64,000 nt of DNA from Williamsia sterculiae (GTDB lineage Bacteria > Actinomycetota > Actinomycetes > Mycobacteriales > Mycobacteriaceae). Position numbers and translations under genes: made by a program. Location: positions 1-64,000 of the forward strand of contig NZ_FTNT01000005.1 of assembly GCF_900156495.1 (NCBI RefSeq), read 5' to 3'. The first letter of the stretch is position 1; each line of letters begins with the position of its first letter. A model generated the notes under the pieces. That model ran no database searches. It worked only from the letters and a program-made list of their open reading frames with translations, and was not told where the DNA came from. This document shows positions 25,247-34,710 of this stretch, one piece after another.

Positions 25247-25960
25247 TCAGACGCCGAAGATCGGCGGCAACGCCAGCACCATGACCGCACCCCACACGAA
25301 GTGGGTCAACGCGGGTGCGAGCACCCCGCCCGTCACGCGCCGCTCCAGTGCGCACACCGTCCCGAGCAGGATGGCCGCGAAGCCGAGCATCACGTTTCCG
25401 CTGGCCAGCGTCACCAGGATGTACAGCACCGTGGACGCGACCACCGGATACCAGGCACCGAACGCGGAGTAGACCGCGCCGCGGAAGAACAACTCCTCGG
25501 CGACCCCGTTGATCACGGTGATCGCGGTGACGATGGCCAGGTTGCCCTGGTTGGCATGGGCCAGCACGTTCCCGATCAGGTCGGCGATCGGCGGGATCAG
25601 GCGCACCACGAACGCCCCGACGACGAACACACCACCGATCAGCACACCCACCGCGAGTCCGGACACCACCGGTCGCCGGGAGTGCCCGCGAAAGGGGAGG
25701 TGACCGAGGTGAATGGGTCCCGAGACGAAAGCACCGACCACCCACACCGCGGCCAACAGCAGCGTGTAGAGGTAGAACGTCGTGTCCCCGGGTTCGATGG
25801 ACAGCGAGAAGCCGAGAACCCCGGCACCGATGATCACGAAGATCACGACGGCCACGCGCCGACGACGCACCACCCGGGTCGGCTCGTCGTACTGTCCCGC
25901 ACGGCGGTCGTTCAGCGACGTGCTCAACCTGCTCAACAGGGTGCTGTCGGGATCCGGCAT
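25247..25960 (-). CDS. CPBP (CAAX-like) intramembrane metalloprotease
   Basis: 237 residues, with about eight membrane segments after a basic cytoplasmic N-terminus. The family signature EELFFRG is at 155-161 (Glu155, Glu156, Arg160), and the second catalytic histidine is in ALTH, His220. Bacterial members are thought to act on membrane peptides or on bacteriocin self-immunity; the substrate here is unknown. It starts 9 bp after the stop of the NAD(P)-binding protein gene on the same strand, so the two are co-transcribed. Confidence 0.8.
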   Translation of the reverse strand: MPDPDSTLLSRLSTSLNDRRAGQYDEPTRVVRRRRVAVVIFVIIGAGVLGFSLSIEPGDTTFYLYTLLLAAVWVVGAFVSGPIHLGHLPFRGHSRRPVVSGLAVGVLIGGVFVVGAFVVRLIPPIADLIGNVLAHANQGNLAIVTAITVINGVAEELFFRGAVYSAFGAWYPVVASTVLYILVTLASGNVMLGFAAILLGTVCALERRVTGGVLAPALTHFVWGAVMVLALPPIFGV

Positions 25961-25969
25961 GGGCTGGTC

Positions 25970-27178
25970 CTACTCCGCTCGGCGCCTGCTGCTCCGACCG
26001 GCGTCGGCCACCCTGCCCGCCAACGAGCCGAGGGCGCCGAGACCGGCGTCGAGAACGTCGAGGCCTGCGTCCAGCCCGACCCGGACGGGTGCGGCGACCG
26101 GCCACCGAGAGAGCACGGCACGGCCACCGAGGTTCTCGATGCTCTTCCACAGCCCCGACCCCAGCGCGTGCGAGCCGACCAGACGGATGTGTGGCCAGTC
26201 CCCACCGGCCCAGACCGGGTCGCTGTCGGCGAGGTGGTGCGGGTCGATGAGCCGGTTGACCGGTCGCGGGGGCATCGAGGTGACCGACGCCTCCACCGCG
26301 TCGTCCATACCGGTCAGACCCCACGACGGGTCGGGGACGATACCGCGGATGCGGTGCTCACCGGCGACCATCGGGTGGTCGAGGGAGACCACGAGATCGG
26401 CGGCCAGTCCGGTGGGCACCGGTACCAACACACTGCCGATCTGCGCCGCGATCTTGGTGCTGACCAGTGGGATCGGCACCCCCACGCGGTATTTGCCGAC
26501 GGCGTCGAGGTAACTGGTGATCAGTCCCCGATAGGTGGTCGGTTGCCCGCCGGAGATGTCGTAGGCCCCCGCGGGTAGCTCGGGTTCGGCCGCGGCGACC
26601 AGGTAATAGAGCACGTCGCGAATGGATATCGGTTCCATCGGGTTGTCCACCCAGCTCGGCATCGGGATCAGCAGCAACCGATCACCGATGTAGCGCACCA
26701 TCTCGAACGACGTGGAGCCGGCTCCGATGACCACCGCTGCCTTGAGCCACACGAGCTCGGGACCGTCGGGTACCTGCAGTTCCCTCGCGACCTCGGCCCG
26801 GCTGGTCAGGTGTTCGGACAACCGGTCGCCGTCGGGGACGAATCCGCCCAGGTAGACGATGCGGGTGACCTCCGCCCGCCCGGCAGCGACGGCGAGGTTG
26901 TGCGCCGCCTGGTTGTCGGTGTCGCGGAAGTCGTCCTGGCCGATCGAGTGCACCAGGTAGTAGACGACGTCGACCGGGGCCAGGCTCTGCAACGCCGCAG
27001 CGGTGGACTCCTGGTCGAGCACGTCGAGGTGGACGGGCGTGACGTCGGCATACCACCCGAAGAGTTTCAGCCGGTCCGGTGTCCGGGACGCCACGACGAC
27101 GTCGTGACCCGCGGCCAGCAGTTCCGTGACCAGCCGGGATCCCACATAACCGGTGGCGCCGGTCACCAGTGTGCGCAT
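25970..27178 (-). CDS. NAD(P)-binding Rossmann-fold protein (extended SDR / NmrA-like)
   Basis: 402 residues from ATG 27178. N-terminus MRTLVTGATGYVGSRLV holds the TGxxGxxG dinucleotide motif at residues 6-13, followed by VVYYLVHSI and IVYLGG strands and a substrate lobe (GAYDISGGQPTTYRGLITSYLDAVG). About 250 residues are Rossmann-type; the C-terminal 150 form the extra domain seen in long mycolata homologues. It lacks a clear Tyr-x3-Lys, so a sensor or isomerase-like role is as likely as an oxidoreductase. It is the second to last gene in a minus-strand run ddl - corA - this - CPBP. Confidence 0.7.
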   Translation of the reverse strand: MRTLVTGATGYVGSRLVTELLAAGHDVVVASRTPDRLKLFGWYADVTPVHLDVLDQESTAAALQSLAPVDVVYYLVHSIGQDDFRDTDNQAAHNLAVAAGRAEVTRIVYLGGFVPDGDRLSEHLTSRAEVARELQVPDGPELVWLKAAVVIGAGSTSFEMVRYIGDRLLLIPMPSWVDNPMEPISIRDVLYYLVAAAEPELPAGAYDISGGQPTTYRGLITSYLDAVGKYRVGVPIPLVSTKIAAQIGSVLVPVPTGLAADLVVSLDHPMVAGEHRIRGIVPDPSWGLTGMDDAVEASVTSMPPRPVNRLIDPHHLADSDPVWAGGDWPHIRLVGSHALGSGLWKSIENLGGRAVLSRWPVAAPVRVGLDAGLDVLDAGLGALGSLAGRVADAGRSSRRRAE

Positions 27179-27240
27179 GGCTCCACCGTACGGGGCGCCG
27201 GTGCGTCGTCGCATCGCGGACCACACCTGCGCGGTGGGGG

Positions 27241-28272
27241 CTACAACCAGTCGCGCCTGCGGAACACCAGATACAGCCCGACCATCATGACGATGATGAG
27301 CACCGTGCTCGCCACGAATCCCGACACGTGCGAGTACCCGGGATACGGCACGTTCTGGCCGAAGAAGCCGGTGATCGCGGTGGGCACGGCGATGATGCCC
27401 GCCCAGCCGGTCAGCTTCTTCATCACCGTGTTCAATCGCGCGTCCTGCAGCGACAGGTTGGTCTCGAACACCGTGGTGACCATGTCGCGCAGCGATTCGG
27501 TCCACTCCGCGGCGCGCAGTGTGTGGTCGTACAGATCCGACCACATCGGATCCAGTTCCTTGGGTGACGTGCCGGCCAGTCGGCGCCGTTCGATGGTCCC
27601 GATCACTTCGCGCATGGGCAACACCACCCGTCGCAGCTGCACCAGATCTTTGCGAAGTGCATAGGTGCGCCGCTGCAGCGAGACCGTTCGCGAGCTCTGG
27701 TCGAACAACAGTGTCTCCAGATTCTCGATCTGTTCGTCCAGCGTCTGCACGGCGTCGAACTGGTCGTCGACGATGACGTCGAGCAATCCGTGCAGCAGGG
27801 CACCGATCCCGTACCGCTGCATGTCGATCTCGGCCCACCGGTCGACCACCGACTGCATGTCGAAGAACGAATCGCGATGGATGGTGATCAGGGCGTTGCC
27901 ACGGACGAACACCGAGATCCGGTTCAGGTGCAGACCACTCTCACCGTCCGCGGCGTCGGTGTCGCACCGCACCGCGTACAGGGTGAGCATGAGGTGGTTG
28001 TGGTAGACGGAGGCCTTCACCCGTTCCGCGTCGGCGACCACGTCCTCGATGGCCCACGGGCTCAAGCCGAGTTCGTCGCCGAGTCGCTCGAGCAGCTCAT
28101 GACTCGGGTCGGTGAGGTCGGCCCAGATCAATCGGGTGGGATCGTCGATGCAGTCGGAGACCTTGGACAGATCGAAACCGTCGACGGGTGTGCCGTTCTG
28201 CCACATCTGTCCGCGCACACCCCGGTCGTCTGTCCGCTCCTCCGGTGGCGCGGCGGCATCATCGGTCGTCAC
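27241..28272 (-). CDS. CorA-family divalent cation transporter
   Basis: 343 residues. A long acidic N-terminal cytoplasmic domain with a helical bundle (QTLDEQIENLETLLFDQSSRTVSLQRRTYALRKDLVQLRR) leads to two C-terminal membrane helices and a basic RRRDW end, the CorA layout. The pore-mouth motif, normally GMN, reads GQN here (about 305-307, GFFGQNVPYPG). Related actinobacterial CorA-like proteins vary at this place, so Mg2+ selectivity is uncertain. The pentameric channel would sit in the inner membrane. It starts 33 bp beyond the end of ddl. Confidence 0.85.
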   Translation of the reverse strand: MTTDDAAAPPEERTDDRGVRGQMWQNGTPVDGFDLSKVSDCIDDPTRLIWADLTDPSHELLERLGDELGLSPWAIEDVVADAERVKASVYHNHLMLTLYAVRCDTDAADGESGLHLNRISVFVRGNALITIHRDSFFDMQSVVDRWAEIDMQRYGIGALLHGLLDVIVDDQFDAVQTLDEQIENLETLLFDQSSRTVSLQRRTYALRKDLVQLRRVVLPMREVIGTIERRRLAGTSPKELDPMWSDLYDHTLRAAEWTESLRDMVTTVFETNLSLQDARLNTVMKKLTGWAGIIAVPTAITGFFGQNVPYPGYSHVSGFVASTVLIIVMMVGLYLVFRRRDWL

Positions 28273-28305
28273 CGCTCCATGGTGGCACCACGGTGCGCGG
28301 GCGGC

Positions 28306-29412
28306 TCAGTGGTCGGTGGAGAACGACGATCGGACGCGGTGGCGGTCCACCGCCAGGTCGACCAGCGAGTCGATCAACTCGCCGTAGGAGACGCCCGAGG
28401 CCTCCCACAACTTGGGGTACATCGACCCGGGGGTGAACCCGGGGATGGTGTTGATCTCGTTGAGCAGCCAGCCACGACCGTGTTCCTCGTAGAAGAAGTC
28501 GACCCGTGCCATACCGGAGCAACGCAGCGCGGTGAACGCCCGCAACGCCAACTCGCGTGCCTCGTCGGCGGCACCGGCGGGCAGGTCGGCGGGGATCAGC
28601 AGACCCGCGGCACCGTTGACGTACTTGTCCTCGTAGTCGTAGAACTCCGAACCGGGCACGATCTCACCGGGCACCGACACCTGAGGGTCGTCGTTGCCGA
28701 GCACCGCGAGCTCGATCTCGCGGCCGGTCACACCCTCCTCGATGACCAGCACCTCGTCGTAGCGCAGGGCCAACGCGACGGCGGACTCGAGCTCGTCGGC
28801 GTCGTGCACCTTGGAGATCCCCACCGACGAACCCAGGTTGGCCGGCTTCACGAACACCGGGTAGCCGAGCGTCTCGTCGACGTCGCGACGCAACCGCAAC
28901 CGGTTGCCACCCGCACGGAACTCCAACCACCTGCACTGCGGGATCCCGGCCTGTGCGGCGACCACCTTGGCCAGTGCCTTGTCCATACACACCGCCGAGC
29001 CGAGCACGCCGGAACCGACATACGGGACGCCTGACAGCTCCAACATCCCCTGCACGGTGCCGTCCTCACCGTGCGGCCCGTGCAGCAACGGCAGCACGAC
29101 CACCGGCAGGTCATCGGTCTGCAACGCGGGTAGCGGTTCCACCTCGGTGCCCGCCGGTTCCAGGCTGTCCGGAAGGGCCACCTCGCCGCCGGTCAACGCC
29201 CGCTCCTGCAGTGCGCTGAGCGCCTTGTCGTTACGGATCCACCGCCCGGTGCGCGTCACACCGATGGGAATGATCTCGTACTTGGTGGGATCGGCCGCGG
29301 CGAGGACGTGGGCCGCGGAGACACACGACACGTCGTGCTCGGCGGACACGCCACCGAACAGCACGATCAGTCGGCGACGGTCGGACGACGCGGGTGTGGA
29401 CATGGCAGACAC
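28306..29412 (-). CDS. ddl: D-alanine--D-alanine ligase
   Basis: 368 residues; ATG 29403 (Met4) is an equally good start. Joins two D-alanines with ATP for peptidoglycan precursor synthesis. ATP-grasp features: LFGGVSAEHDVS at the N-terminus, LLHGPHGEDGTVQG, VFVKPANLGSSVGISKV, GREIELAVLG, and the metal site VDFFYEE...LNEINTIPGFTPGSMYP. Full length for the family. It is divergent from a MurF-type ligase with only 64 bp between, so the enzyme making D-Ala-D-Ala and the enzyme using it share a control region. Confidence 0.92.
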   Translation of the reverse strand: MSAMSTPASSDRRRLIVLFGGVSAEHDVSCVSAAHVLAAADPTKYEIIPIGVTRTGRWIRNDKALSALQERALTGGEVALPDSLEPAGTEVEPLPALQTDDLPVVVLPLLHGPHGEDGTVQGMLELSGVPYVGSGVLGSAVCMDKALAKVVAAQAGIPQCRWLEFRAGGNRLRLRRDVDETLGYPVFVKPANLGSSVGISKVHDADELESAVALALRYDEVLVIEEGVTGREIELAVLGNDDPQVSVPGEIVPGSEFYDYEDKYVNGAAGLLIPADLPAGAADEARELALRAFTALRCSGMARVDFFYEEHGRGWLLNEINTIPGFTPGSMYPKLWEASGVSYGELIDSLVDLAVDRHRVRSSFSTDH

Positions 29413-29476
29413 ACTACGGATGCGTCACGAGGGTTCCCGCGTCCGCCGGACGTGTCGCGGGCGGTAGCTTCGACGG

Positions 29477-30811
29477 GTGCATTTCTCCGCCAGTGCTGTG
29501 GCCGCCGCGACCGGTGGCACCGTGATCGGTGCCGAACGCGAGATCGATGGCGCAGGTATCGACTCCCGCACCATCCGACCGGGTCAGCTGTTCGTGCCCA
29601 TCGTCGCCGACCGCGACGGCCACGACTTCATCCCCCAGGCCCTCGACGCCGGCGTCCGCGCCTATCTCACCGCTCAGCCCACCGGGGCGACGGGCGAAGC
29701 GACCGCGATCGCCGTCGACGACACCGCGGTCGCCCTCGCCGATCTCGGCCGGGCAGCGCGTGCCCGGCTGACCGGGGCGGTCATCGGGGTGACCGGATCG
29801 GTCGGCAAGACCTCCACCAAGGACCTGCTCGCGGCCGTCCTGTCCACCACCTACGTCACCGCGGCCAACGAGCGCTCCTTCAACAACGAACTGGGGTTGC
29901 CGTTGACCCTGCTCGGTGCACCCGACGACACCGAGGCCGTGGTCGTCGAGATGGGTGCCCGCGGCGTCGGCCACATCGCGGTGTTGTGCGAGATCGCCCA
30001 CCCGACGGTGGGGATCGTCACCCGGGTCGAGGGCGTGCACCTGGAATTGTTCGGCGACATCGAGGCGGTCGCCCGCGCCAAGGGCGAGCTCGTCGAGTCG
30101 CTACCGGACCACGGGCTCGCGGTGCTCAACGCCGACGACGAGCGGGTTGCCGCGATGGCGCCCCGGACGACCGCCCAGGTGCTGCGGTACGCCGTCGACC
30201 CCGTCGAACCCCGCGACGTGGACGTGTACGCCACCGACATCACCCTCGACGACGACCTGCGTGCCGCGTTCACCCTGCACACGCCCTGGGGCAGCGCGCC
30301 GGTCCACCTCGCCGCCCGCGGTGAACACCAGGTGGGCAACGCGTTGGCCGCAGCCGCGGCGGCGGGTGGATCGGGGGTCGCCCTCGACGGCATCGTCACC
30401 GGGTTGTCCGCGGCGGCGATATCCGGGTTGCGGATGGAGTTGACCACCACACCCTCGGGGGTGGTGGTGCTCAACGACGCCTACAACGCCAACCCGACCT
30501 CGATGCGCGCCGCGTTGGCCGCGCTCGCTCGCATCGACACCCCGCGGCGGGTCGCGGTGTTGGGGGTGATGGGTGAACTCGGTGACAATGCGGCGGCCGA
30601 ACACCGCGGTGTCGCCGAACACGCGCGTGACCTGGGTGTCGAGGTGATCGCGGTGAACGCCCCGGACTACGGGTCCGCGGCCAGCCACGTCGCCGATGTG
30701 GACGGCGCGGTGACGGCCCTCGCCGATCTCGCGGCGGGGGACGCCGTGCTGGTGAAGGGCAGCCGCGTGGCCGCGATGGAGCGGGTGGCCACCGCGCTGG
30801 CCGACCGCTGA
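29477..30811 (+). CDS. murF: MurF-type UDP-MurNAc-tripeptide--D-alanyl-D-alanine ligase
   Basis: 444 residues from GTG 29477. Three Mur-ligase domains: N-terminal UDP-binding part (IDSRTIRPGQLFVPI), central ATPase with P-loop GVTGSVGKTST at 104-114 and ERSFNNELGLPLTLL, and C-terminal part with NDAYNANPTSMRAAL and LVKGSRVAAMERV. The usual reaction attaches D-Ala-D-Ala to UDP-MurNAc-tripeptide. No division or cell-wall cluster genes surround it, so it is either a relocated murF or a second MurF-like ligase. The divergent pairing with ddl supports the precursor role. Confidence 0.85.
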   Translation: MHFSASAVAAATGGTVIGAEREIDGAGIDSRTIRPGQLFVPIVADRDGHDFIPQALDAGVRAYLTAQPTGATGEATAIAVDDTAVALADLGRAARARLTGAVIGVTGSVGKTSTKDLLAAVLSTTYVTAANERSFNNELGLPLTLLGAPDDTEAVVVEMGARGVGHIAVLCEIAHPTVGIVTRVEGVHLELFGDIEAVARAKGELVESLPDHGLAVLNADDERVAAMAPRTTAQVLRYAVDPVEPRDVDVYATDITLDDDLRAAFTLHTPWGSAPVHLAARGEHQVGNALAAAAAAGGSGVALDGIVTGLSAAAISGLRMELTTTPSGVVVLNDAYNANPTSMRAALAALARIDTPRRVAVLGVMGELGDNAAAEHRGVAEHARDLGVEVIAVNAPDYGSAASHVADVDGAVTALADLAAGDAVLVKGSRVAAMERVATALADR

Positions 30812-30917
30812 CGACGCCCGCGTGTCCGGCGTCGGGTAGTGACGATCACAGCCGACCGCATCGTTCGTCGGTATCCTTGGCTGCGTAAACGATCGGCAGA
30901 CCAGCAACGATCAGGGT

Positions 30918-32165
30918 GTGAGGGCACCCGGTGAGGACACCGAAGTGGACTACCCGACGATGACCGCGGCGCAGATCAAATACTGGTGTCAGACGTCCTC
31001 GGTACCCGCCGACCGTGTGGTCGTGAATGGTGTCGCACAGCGGGAACTGACGGATGCCGCGGCGGTCGCCATCGCGTCCGGTCACCTGTCCGACGACGCT
31101 CGGGCCATCGTCGTCCGCCGCTTGACCCACTCCCTGCCCGTGCCGGCCCTCGACGGCGGTTTCGGACAGCTCCGCCGACTGCAGCGCACCATCGGACAGA
31201 CCGAACAGCAGCTCGACAACCCGATGATGCCGGGTGTGGTGGCCACCGTGGTGCGCAGCCGACTGAACGGTCTGCTGCGACGGCGCGAGGAGCTGCGCAA
31301 GGTGGTGACCTCCGCGAAGGGGGTCCACGCGAGCAGCATCCGGAGCATCCGCCGAGAACGCCGCGACGGTGTGCACCTGGAGATGGCCGACCGCGACCGC
31401 CTGTTCGCCGGTCTGCTGCTGACTCCGACTCCCAACGTGGCCGGGACGGGATACGTGCGACGCGCGGGCGTGTTGGCGATGGATCGACTGGCAGGTGCCG
31501 TCGGACAACTGGCCAGCCGTGCCGGTTCCACTCGGGTCGATCAGTGGGTGGGCGAGCTCACCGGCGAGCCGGTCGGAGCGCAGCCCACCACGCCCAGCGG
31601 CGAGGCCCGGTTCATCGATGGATACGAGACGATCCTGTTCCTGGCCGGCAGCCTCTACGACCGCATCCAGGCATCCCCGGCGTGGCATTCCGAACACTTC
31701 GAGATGCAACGACTCCAACTGAACCTGCACCGCGAACTCGCCGACATCGCCACCGACGTGCTGGCGTTGCGGTCGGTGCGGGTGGACCTCGACAGCGCAC
31801 GGCGCAGCGGCGGTTTCGACCGCGGATTCGCCGAACACATCGACTCCCGAGAGATGGCGTTGCGGCCGGTCTGGGCACAGTTGATCGAGCGGGTGCAGGC
31901 GTTGTCCGACGTCGCCGCGGTGGTCGACTCGGCGACCACCGAACTGCGTCTGCTCGACGAGTTCGCCCGTGCCGCGACCATCGACGACCGTATCGACCGC
32001 CTCGTCGGGCGATCCGGGGACAGGGAGATGTCGGCCGACAACGCCAAACGCCTGTCCGAGCAGGTGCGGTTCGGCGAGAGTCAGTTGCGGGTCTACCGCG
32101 ACGTGTTGAACGGCAACATCTCCCGGCTGGAGTCACACACCCGGCCGCAACTGCCGAGGCAGTGA
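30918..32165 (+). CDS. hypothetical helical protein
   Basis: 415 residues from GTG 30918; ATG 30960 is possible. No signal peptide or membrane helix. Almost entirely helical with many arginine/aspartate pairs (LRRLQRTIGQTEQQLDNP, LRRREELRKVVTSAK, LEMADRDRLFAGLL) and a W-rich centre (WVGELTGEPVGAQ, ILFLAGSLYDRIQASPAWHSEHFEMQR). Likely coiled-coil or scaffold-like. It has the look of lineage-specific conserved hypotheticals of Gordonia-type genomes; I do not recognise the family. Codon use matches the neighbouring core genes. Confidence 0.65.
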   Translation: MRAPGEDTEVDYPTMTAAQIKYWCQTSSVPADRVVVNGVAQRELTDAAAVAIASGHLSDDARAIVVRRLTHSLPVPALDGGFGQLRRLQRTIGQTEQQLDNPMMPGVVATVVRSRLNGLLRRREELRKVVTSAKGVHASSIRSIRRERRDGVHLEMADRDRLFAGLLLTPTPNVAGTGYVRRAGVLAMDRLAGAVGQLASRAGSTRVDQWVGELTGEPVGAQPTTPSGEARFIDGYETILFLAGSLYDRIQASPAWHSEHFEMQRLQLNLHRELADIATDVLALRSVRVDLDSARRSGGFDRGFAEHIDSREMALRPVWAQLIERVQALSDVAAVVDSATTELRLLDEFARAATIDDRIDRLVGRSGDREMSADNAKRLSEQVRFGESQLRVYRDVLNGNISRLESHTRPQLPRQ

Positions 32166-32382
32166 GTACTGACCCGGTGCGTGCGGAAGAAGCCGCGCGG
32201 CGCAGCTCCTGAGCGTTCTGGAGTCCCGACCCACGACGTGATCCACGCACGGCACCGAACGCCTGAGTAGACGCGTTCATCTCCACCCTGTCTCCACCCG
32301 TCGGGGGATCCGATGTGACGCCTCGACGGCGAGGCTGGATCCCATCGGCCCGTAGAGGGCACCGACCGGGAAAGGACCTCCG

Positions 32383-32895
32383 ATGCTGTTCAACGTGATC
32401 CTGGGAGTCGTGATCGTCGGCCTCATCGTGGCCCGTCAGATGAAGCCGCGCGCGGTGGCGTCCTCGCTTCGCGGGCCGATCATTATCACCGTGATCGGAT
32501 TGGTCTCGGCGGCACAGTTCGTCGACCACCATCATGTGTCGCCGGCGGGCCAGGCGATCCTGGTGGTCTCGACACTCATCGGCTTCGCGATCGCCGCCGT
32601 CCGTGGCTACACCATCCGTATCTGGCGCGACGACCGCGGCACGCTGATGTCGCGGGGGACATGGCTCACGCTGGTGTTGTGGGTCGTCGGGATCGGCGTC
32701 CACGTCGGCATCGACCTACTGGGCGATCAGGGACTCGGCCAGTCGACCCTGGTCCTGTATCTCGGGGTGGTCCTGTTCGCACAGATGTTGGTGGTGCAGA
32801 TGCGAGGCCGCGCGCTCGTCGAGAAGCACAACGGTTCAGCGAAGGGCTGTGCGCCCAACTCGATGTCCAGCGCACGCGACCTTTTCCAGAGATAG
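32383..32895 (+). CDS. DUF1453-like integral membrane protein
   Basis: 170 residues from ATG 32383, with GGAAAGGA upstream. Five hydrophobic helices (ILGVVIVGLIVARQM, GPIIITVIGLVSAAQF, AILVVSTLIGFAIAAVRG, LTLVLWVVGIGVHVGIDLL, STLVLYLGVVLFAQMLVVQ) and a polar tail. The RGYTIRIWRDDRGTLMSRGTW loop resembles DUF1453/CcdC-type membrane proteins, whose function is not established in actinobacteria. It is convergent with the thioesterase gene, 16 bp apart. Confidence 0.65.
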   Translation: MLFNVILGVVIVGLIVARQMKPRAVASSLRGPIIITVIGLVSAAQFVDHHHVSPAGQAILVVSTLIGFAIAAVRGYTIRIWRDDRGTLMSRGTWLTLVLWVVGIGVHVGIDLLGDQGLGQSTLVLYLGVVLFAQMLVVQMRGRALVEKHNGSAKGCAPNSMSSARDLFQR

Positions 32896-32911
32896 CACCG
32901 CGTCGTCGGTC

Positions 32912-33343
32912 TCAGTAGTCGCGCGACCACCGGGTCAGCAGTTCCTTCTCCTCGTCGTCGAGACGCCGTAACCGGTGCTCGTCGACGTCCACGACGGCCA
33001 TCTTGGTGGTCGCGCGGCACGCGGGCTTGGTGTCGAGCTCGGCGCCCGCCGCGCGGACCTCGTAGCCGAGGGTGAACTCGACGGTCCGGAACCCGGCGAT
33101 CCACATCCCGATGTGCAGTGGCGAGTCCTCGTGCCGCAGCTGTGACTGATAACGGATGTGGACGTCGACGATCATCGCGCCCATGATCAGCTTGCGGTAC
33201 TCCTGGCCCACGTCGAGCAACCACTGGATCCGCGCTTCCTCCAGCATGGTGACGATGCGGGCGTGGTTGACGTGCCCGAAGGCGTCCATATCCGACCACC
33301 GCACCCCCACCTCGGCCGCGAACGGGAAGTCGCGAGGCTTCAT
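32912..33343 (-). CDS. 4HBT-family acyl-CoA thioesterase
   Basis: 143 residues. Hot-dog fold with the classic N-terminal block VRWSDMDAFGHVNHARIVTMLEEARIQWL, where the Asp in SDMDAFGHVN is the usual catalytic residue, and the strand pattern DVHIRYQSQLRHEDSPLHIGMW. Enzymes of this family hydrolyse acyl-CoA thioesters; chain preference cannot be read from sequence. The start overlaps the aminotransferase stop by 4 bases, so the two are translationally coupled. Confidence 0.85.
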   Translation of the reverse strand: MKPRDFPFAAEVGVRWSDMDAFGHVNHARIVTMLEEARIQWLLDVGQEYRKLIMGAMIVDVHIRYQSQLRHEDSPLHIGMWIAGFRTVEFTLGYEVRAAGAELDTKPACRATTKMAVVDVDEHRLRRLDDEEKELLTRWSRDY

Positions 33344-34425
33344 CGCGAGGCGCCGCCGGTGTCGGTGCCACTCGCCCAGTCGCGGGCGAAATCCAGGAAG
33401 GTGTCGTTCTCGGACTTGTCGGTCACGGTCACCCGCACACCGTCACCGGCGAACGGTCGAACGATGACGCCCGCGGCCACACACGCGGTGGCGAAGTCGG
33501 CGGTGGACTCGCCGAGCGGTACCCACACGAAGTTCGACTGCGACGGTGGCACCCGGTAGCCCAGGGCGACGAGTTCGTCACGCACCCGGGTGCGTTCGGC
33601 GACCACCGTGTCGGTCCGCTCGAGCAGTTCGGCCCCGGCATCCAGCGAGGCGATCGCCGCGCGCTGGGCGACCGTGCTGACGCTGAACGGGACGTGCACC
33701 CGACGCAGCGCATCGATCACCTGCGGGTCGGCGACGGCGTACCCCACCCGCAGCCCCGCCAGCCCGTATGCCTTGGAGAACGTGCGCAGCACCACCAGGT
33801 TGGGGAAACGCCGCCGCAGGTCCATCGCGTCGTACCGCTGAGCATCGGTCGGCCGCATGTACTCCACGTAGGCCTCGTCGAGGATCACCGGGATGTCTGC
33901 GGGCACCTGACGCAGGAACCACAGCAGTTCCTCGGCCTCCACCACCGTGCCGGTCGGGTTGTTGGCGTTGCACACGAAGATCAACCGGGTGCGGTCGGTG
34001 ATCGCCGCGGCCATCGCGCGCAGGTCGTACACCAGCTCGTCGGTGAGCGGGATCTGTACCGGGGTGGCGCCGACGATCCGGGTGGCCAGGGGGTAGGTCT
34101 CGAACGACCGCCAACCGAACAACACCTCGTCGCCGACTCCACTGGTGACGGTGATCATGTTCTGACACAGACTGACCGACCCGCAGCCGGTCTGGATCTC
34201 CTCGGTGCTCACGCCCAGCGATTGCGCGAGGCGCTCGGTCAGCTCCACCATCCCGTTGTCGGGGTAGCGGTTCAGTCCGGACACCGCATCGACGATCGCC
34301 TGCTGAACCGACGGCAACGGCCCCTCGATGATCTCGTTGCTGGCCAGCTTCACCGCACCGGGGAAGGTCTTACCCGGCACGTAGGCGGGCACGGTTGCCA
34401 GGTCTGGTCGGATTCGCAGGCTCAC
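33340..34425 (-). CDS. hisC: histidinol-phosphate / aromatic aminotransferase, HisC2-like
   Basis: 361 residues. Class I/II PLP enzyme: NNPTG at 155-159, Asp183 (LDEAY), and the Schiff-base lysine Lys218 in TFSKAYGLAGLRVGY. The family uses histidinol phosphate or aromatic 2-oxo acids. The neighbourhood (tRNA-Ser and tRNA-Arg adjacent, tyrA on the same contig) recalls hisC2/pat of M. tuberculosis, proposed as aromatic aminotransferase. It is the upstream gene of a two-gene unit with the thioesterase. Confidence 0.85.
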   Translation of the reverse strand: MSLRIRPDLATVPAYVPGKTFPGAVKLASNEIIEGPLPSVQQAIVDAVSGLNRYPDNGMVELTERLAQSLGVSTEEIQTGCGSVSLCQNMITVTSGVGDEVLFGWRSFETYPLATRIVGATPVQIPLTDELVYDLRAMAAAITDRTRLIFVCNANNPTGTVVEAEELLWFLRQVPADIPVILDEAYVEYMRPTDAQRYDAMDLRRRFPNLVVLRTFSKAYGLAGLRVGYAVADPQVIDALRRVHVPFSVSTVAQRAAIASLDAGAELLERTDTVVAERTRVRDELVALGYRVPPSQSNFVWVPLGESTADFATACVAAGVIVRPFAGDGVRVTVTDKSENDTFLDFARDWASGTDTGGASR

Positions 34426-34553
34426 GTGATCAATGTATTCGCACGCCCCGACTACGGAGGTAATGGCCGGTGAGAGGTCCGTGCCAGGCTGGTTTGCTCC
34501 TGCCTGTGGCCGATGTGTAACCTTCTCTTCGGCAGTTCGACAGGACTTCGCTG

Positions 34554-34642
34554 GGAGGCGTGCCAGAGCGGCCGAATGGGACTCACTGCTAATGAGTTGT
34601 CTCGCTAAAACGGGACCGGAGGTTCAAATCCTCTCGCCTCCG
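34554..34642 (+). tRNA. tRNA-Ser (anticodon GCT)
   Basis: Acceptor GGAGGCG (34554-34560) pairs with CGCCTCC (34635-34641), discriminator G. The anticodon arm ACTCA-CTGCTAA-TGAGT gives GCT. A long variable arm and T-loop TTCAAAT complete a class II serine tRNA. Confidence 0.95.
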
Positions 34643-34710
34643 CGCCGGCGGTGTTCACACCGCGACCACAGCTCGGCTGCAGAGCCCGGCACACAACTGA
34701 ACACGGACTC

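Noticed and set aside
32218-32382. Possible riboswitch in the leader before the DUF1453-like gene
   Set aside because: Only short GC-rich inverted repeats are visible; no conserved riboswitch core could be recognised.
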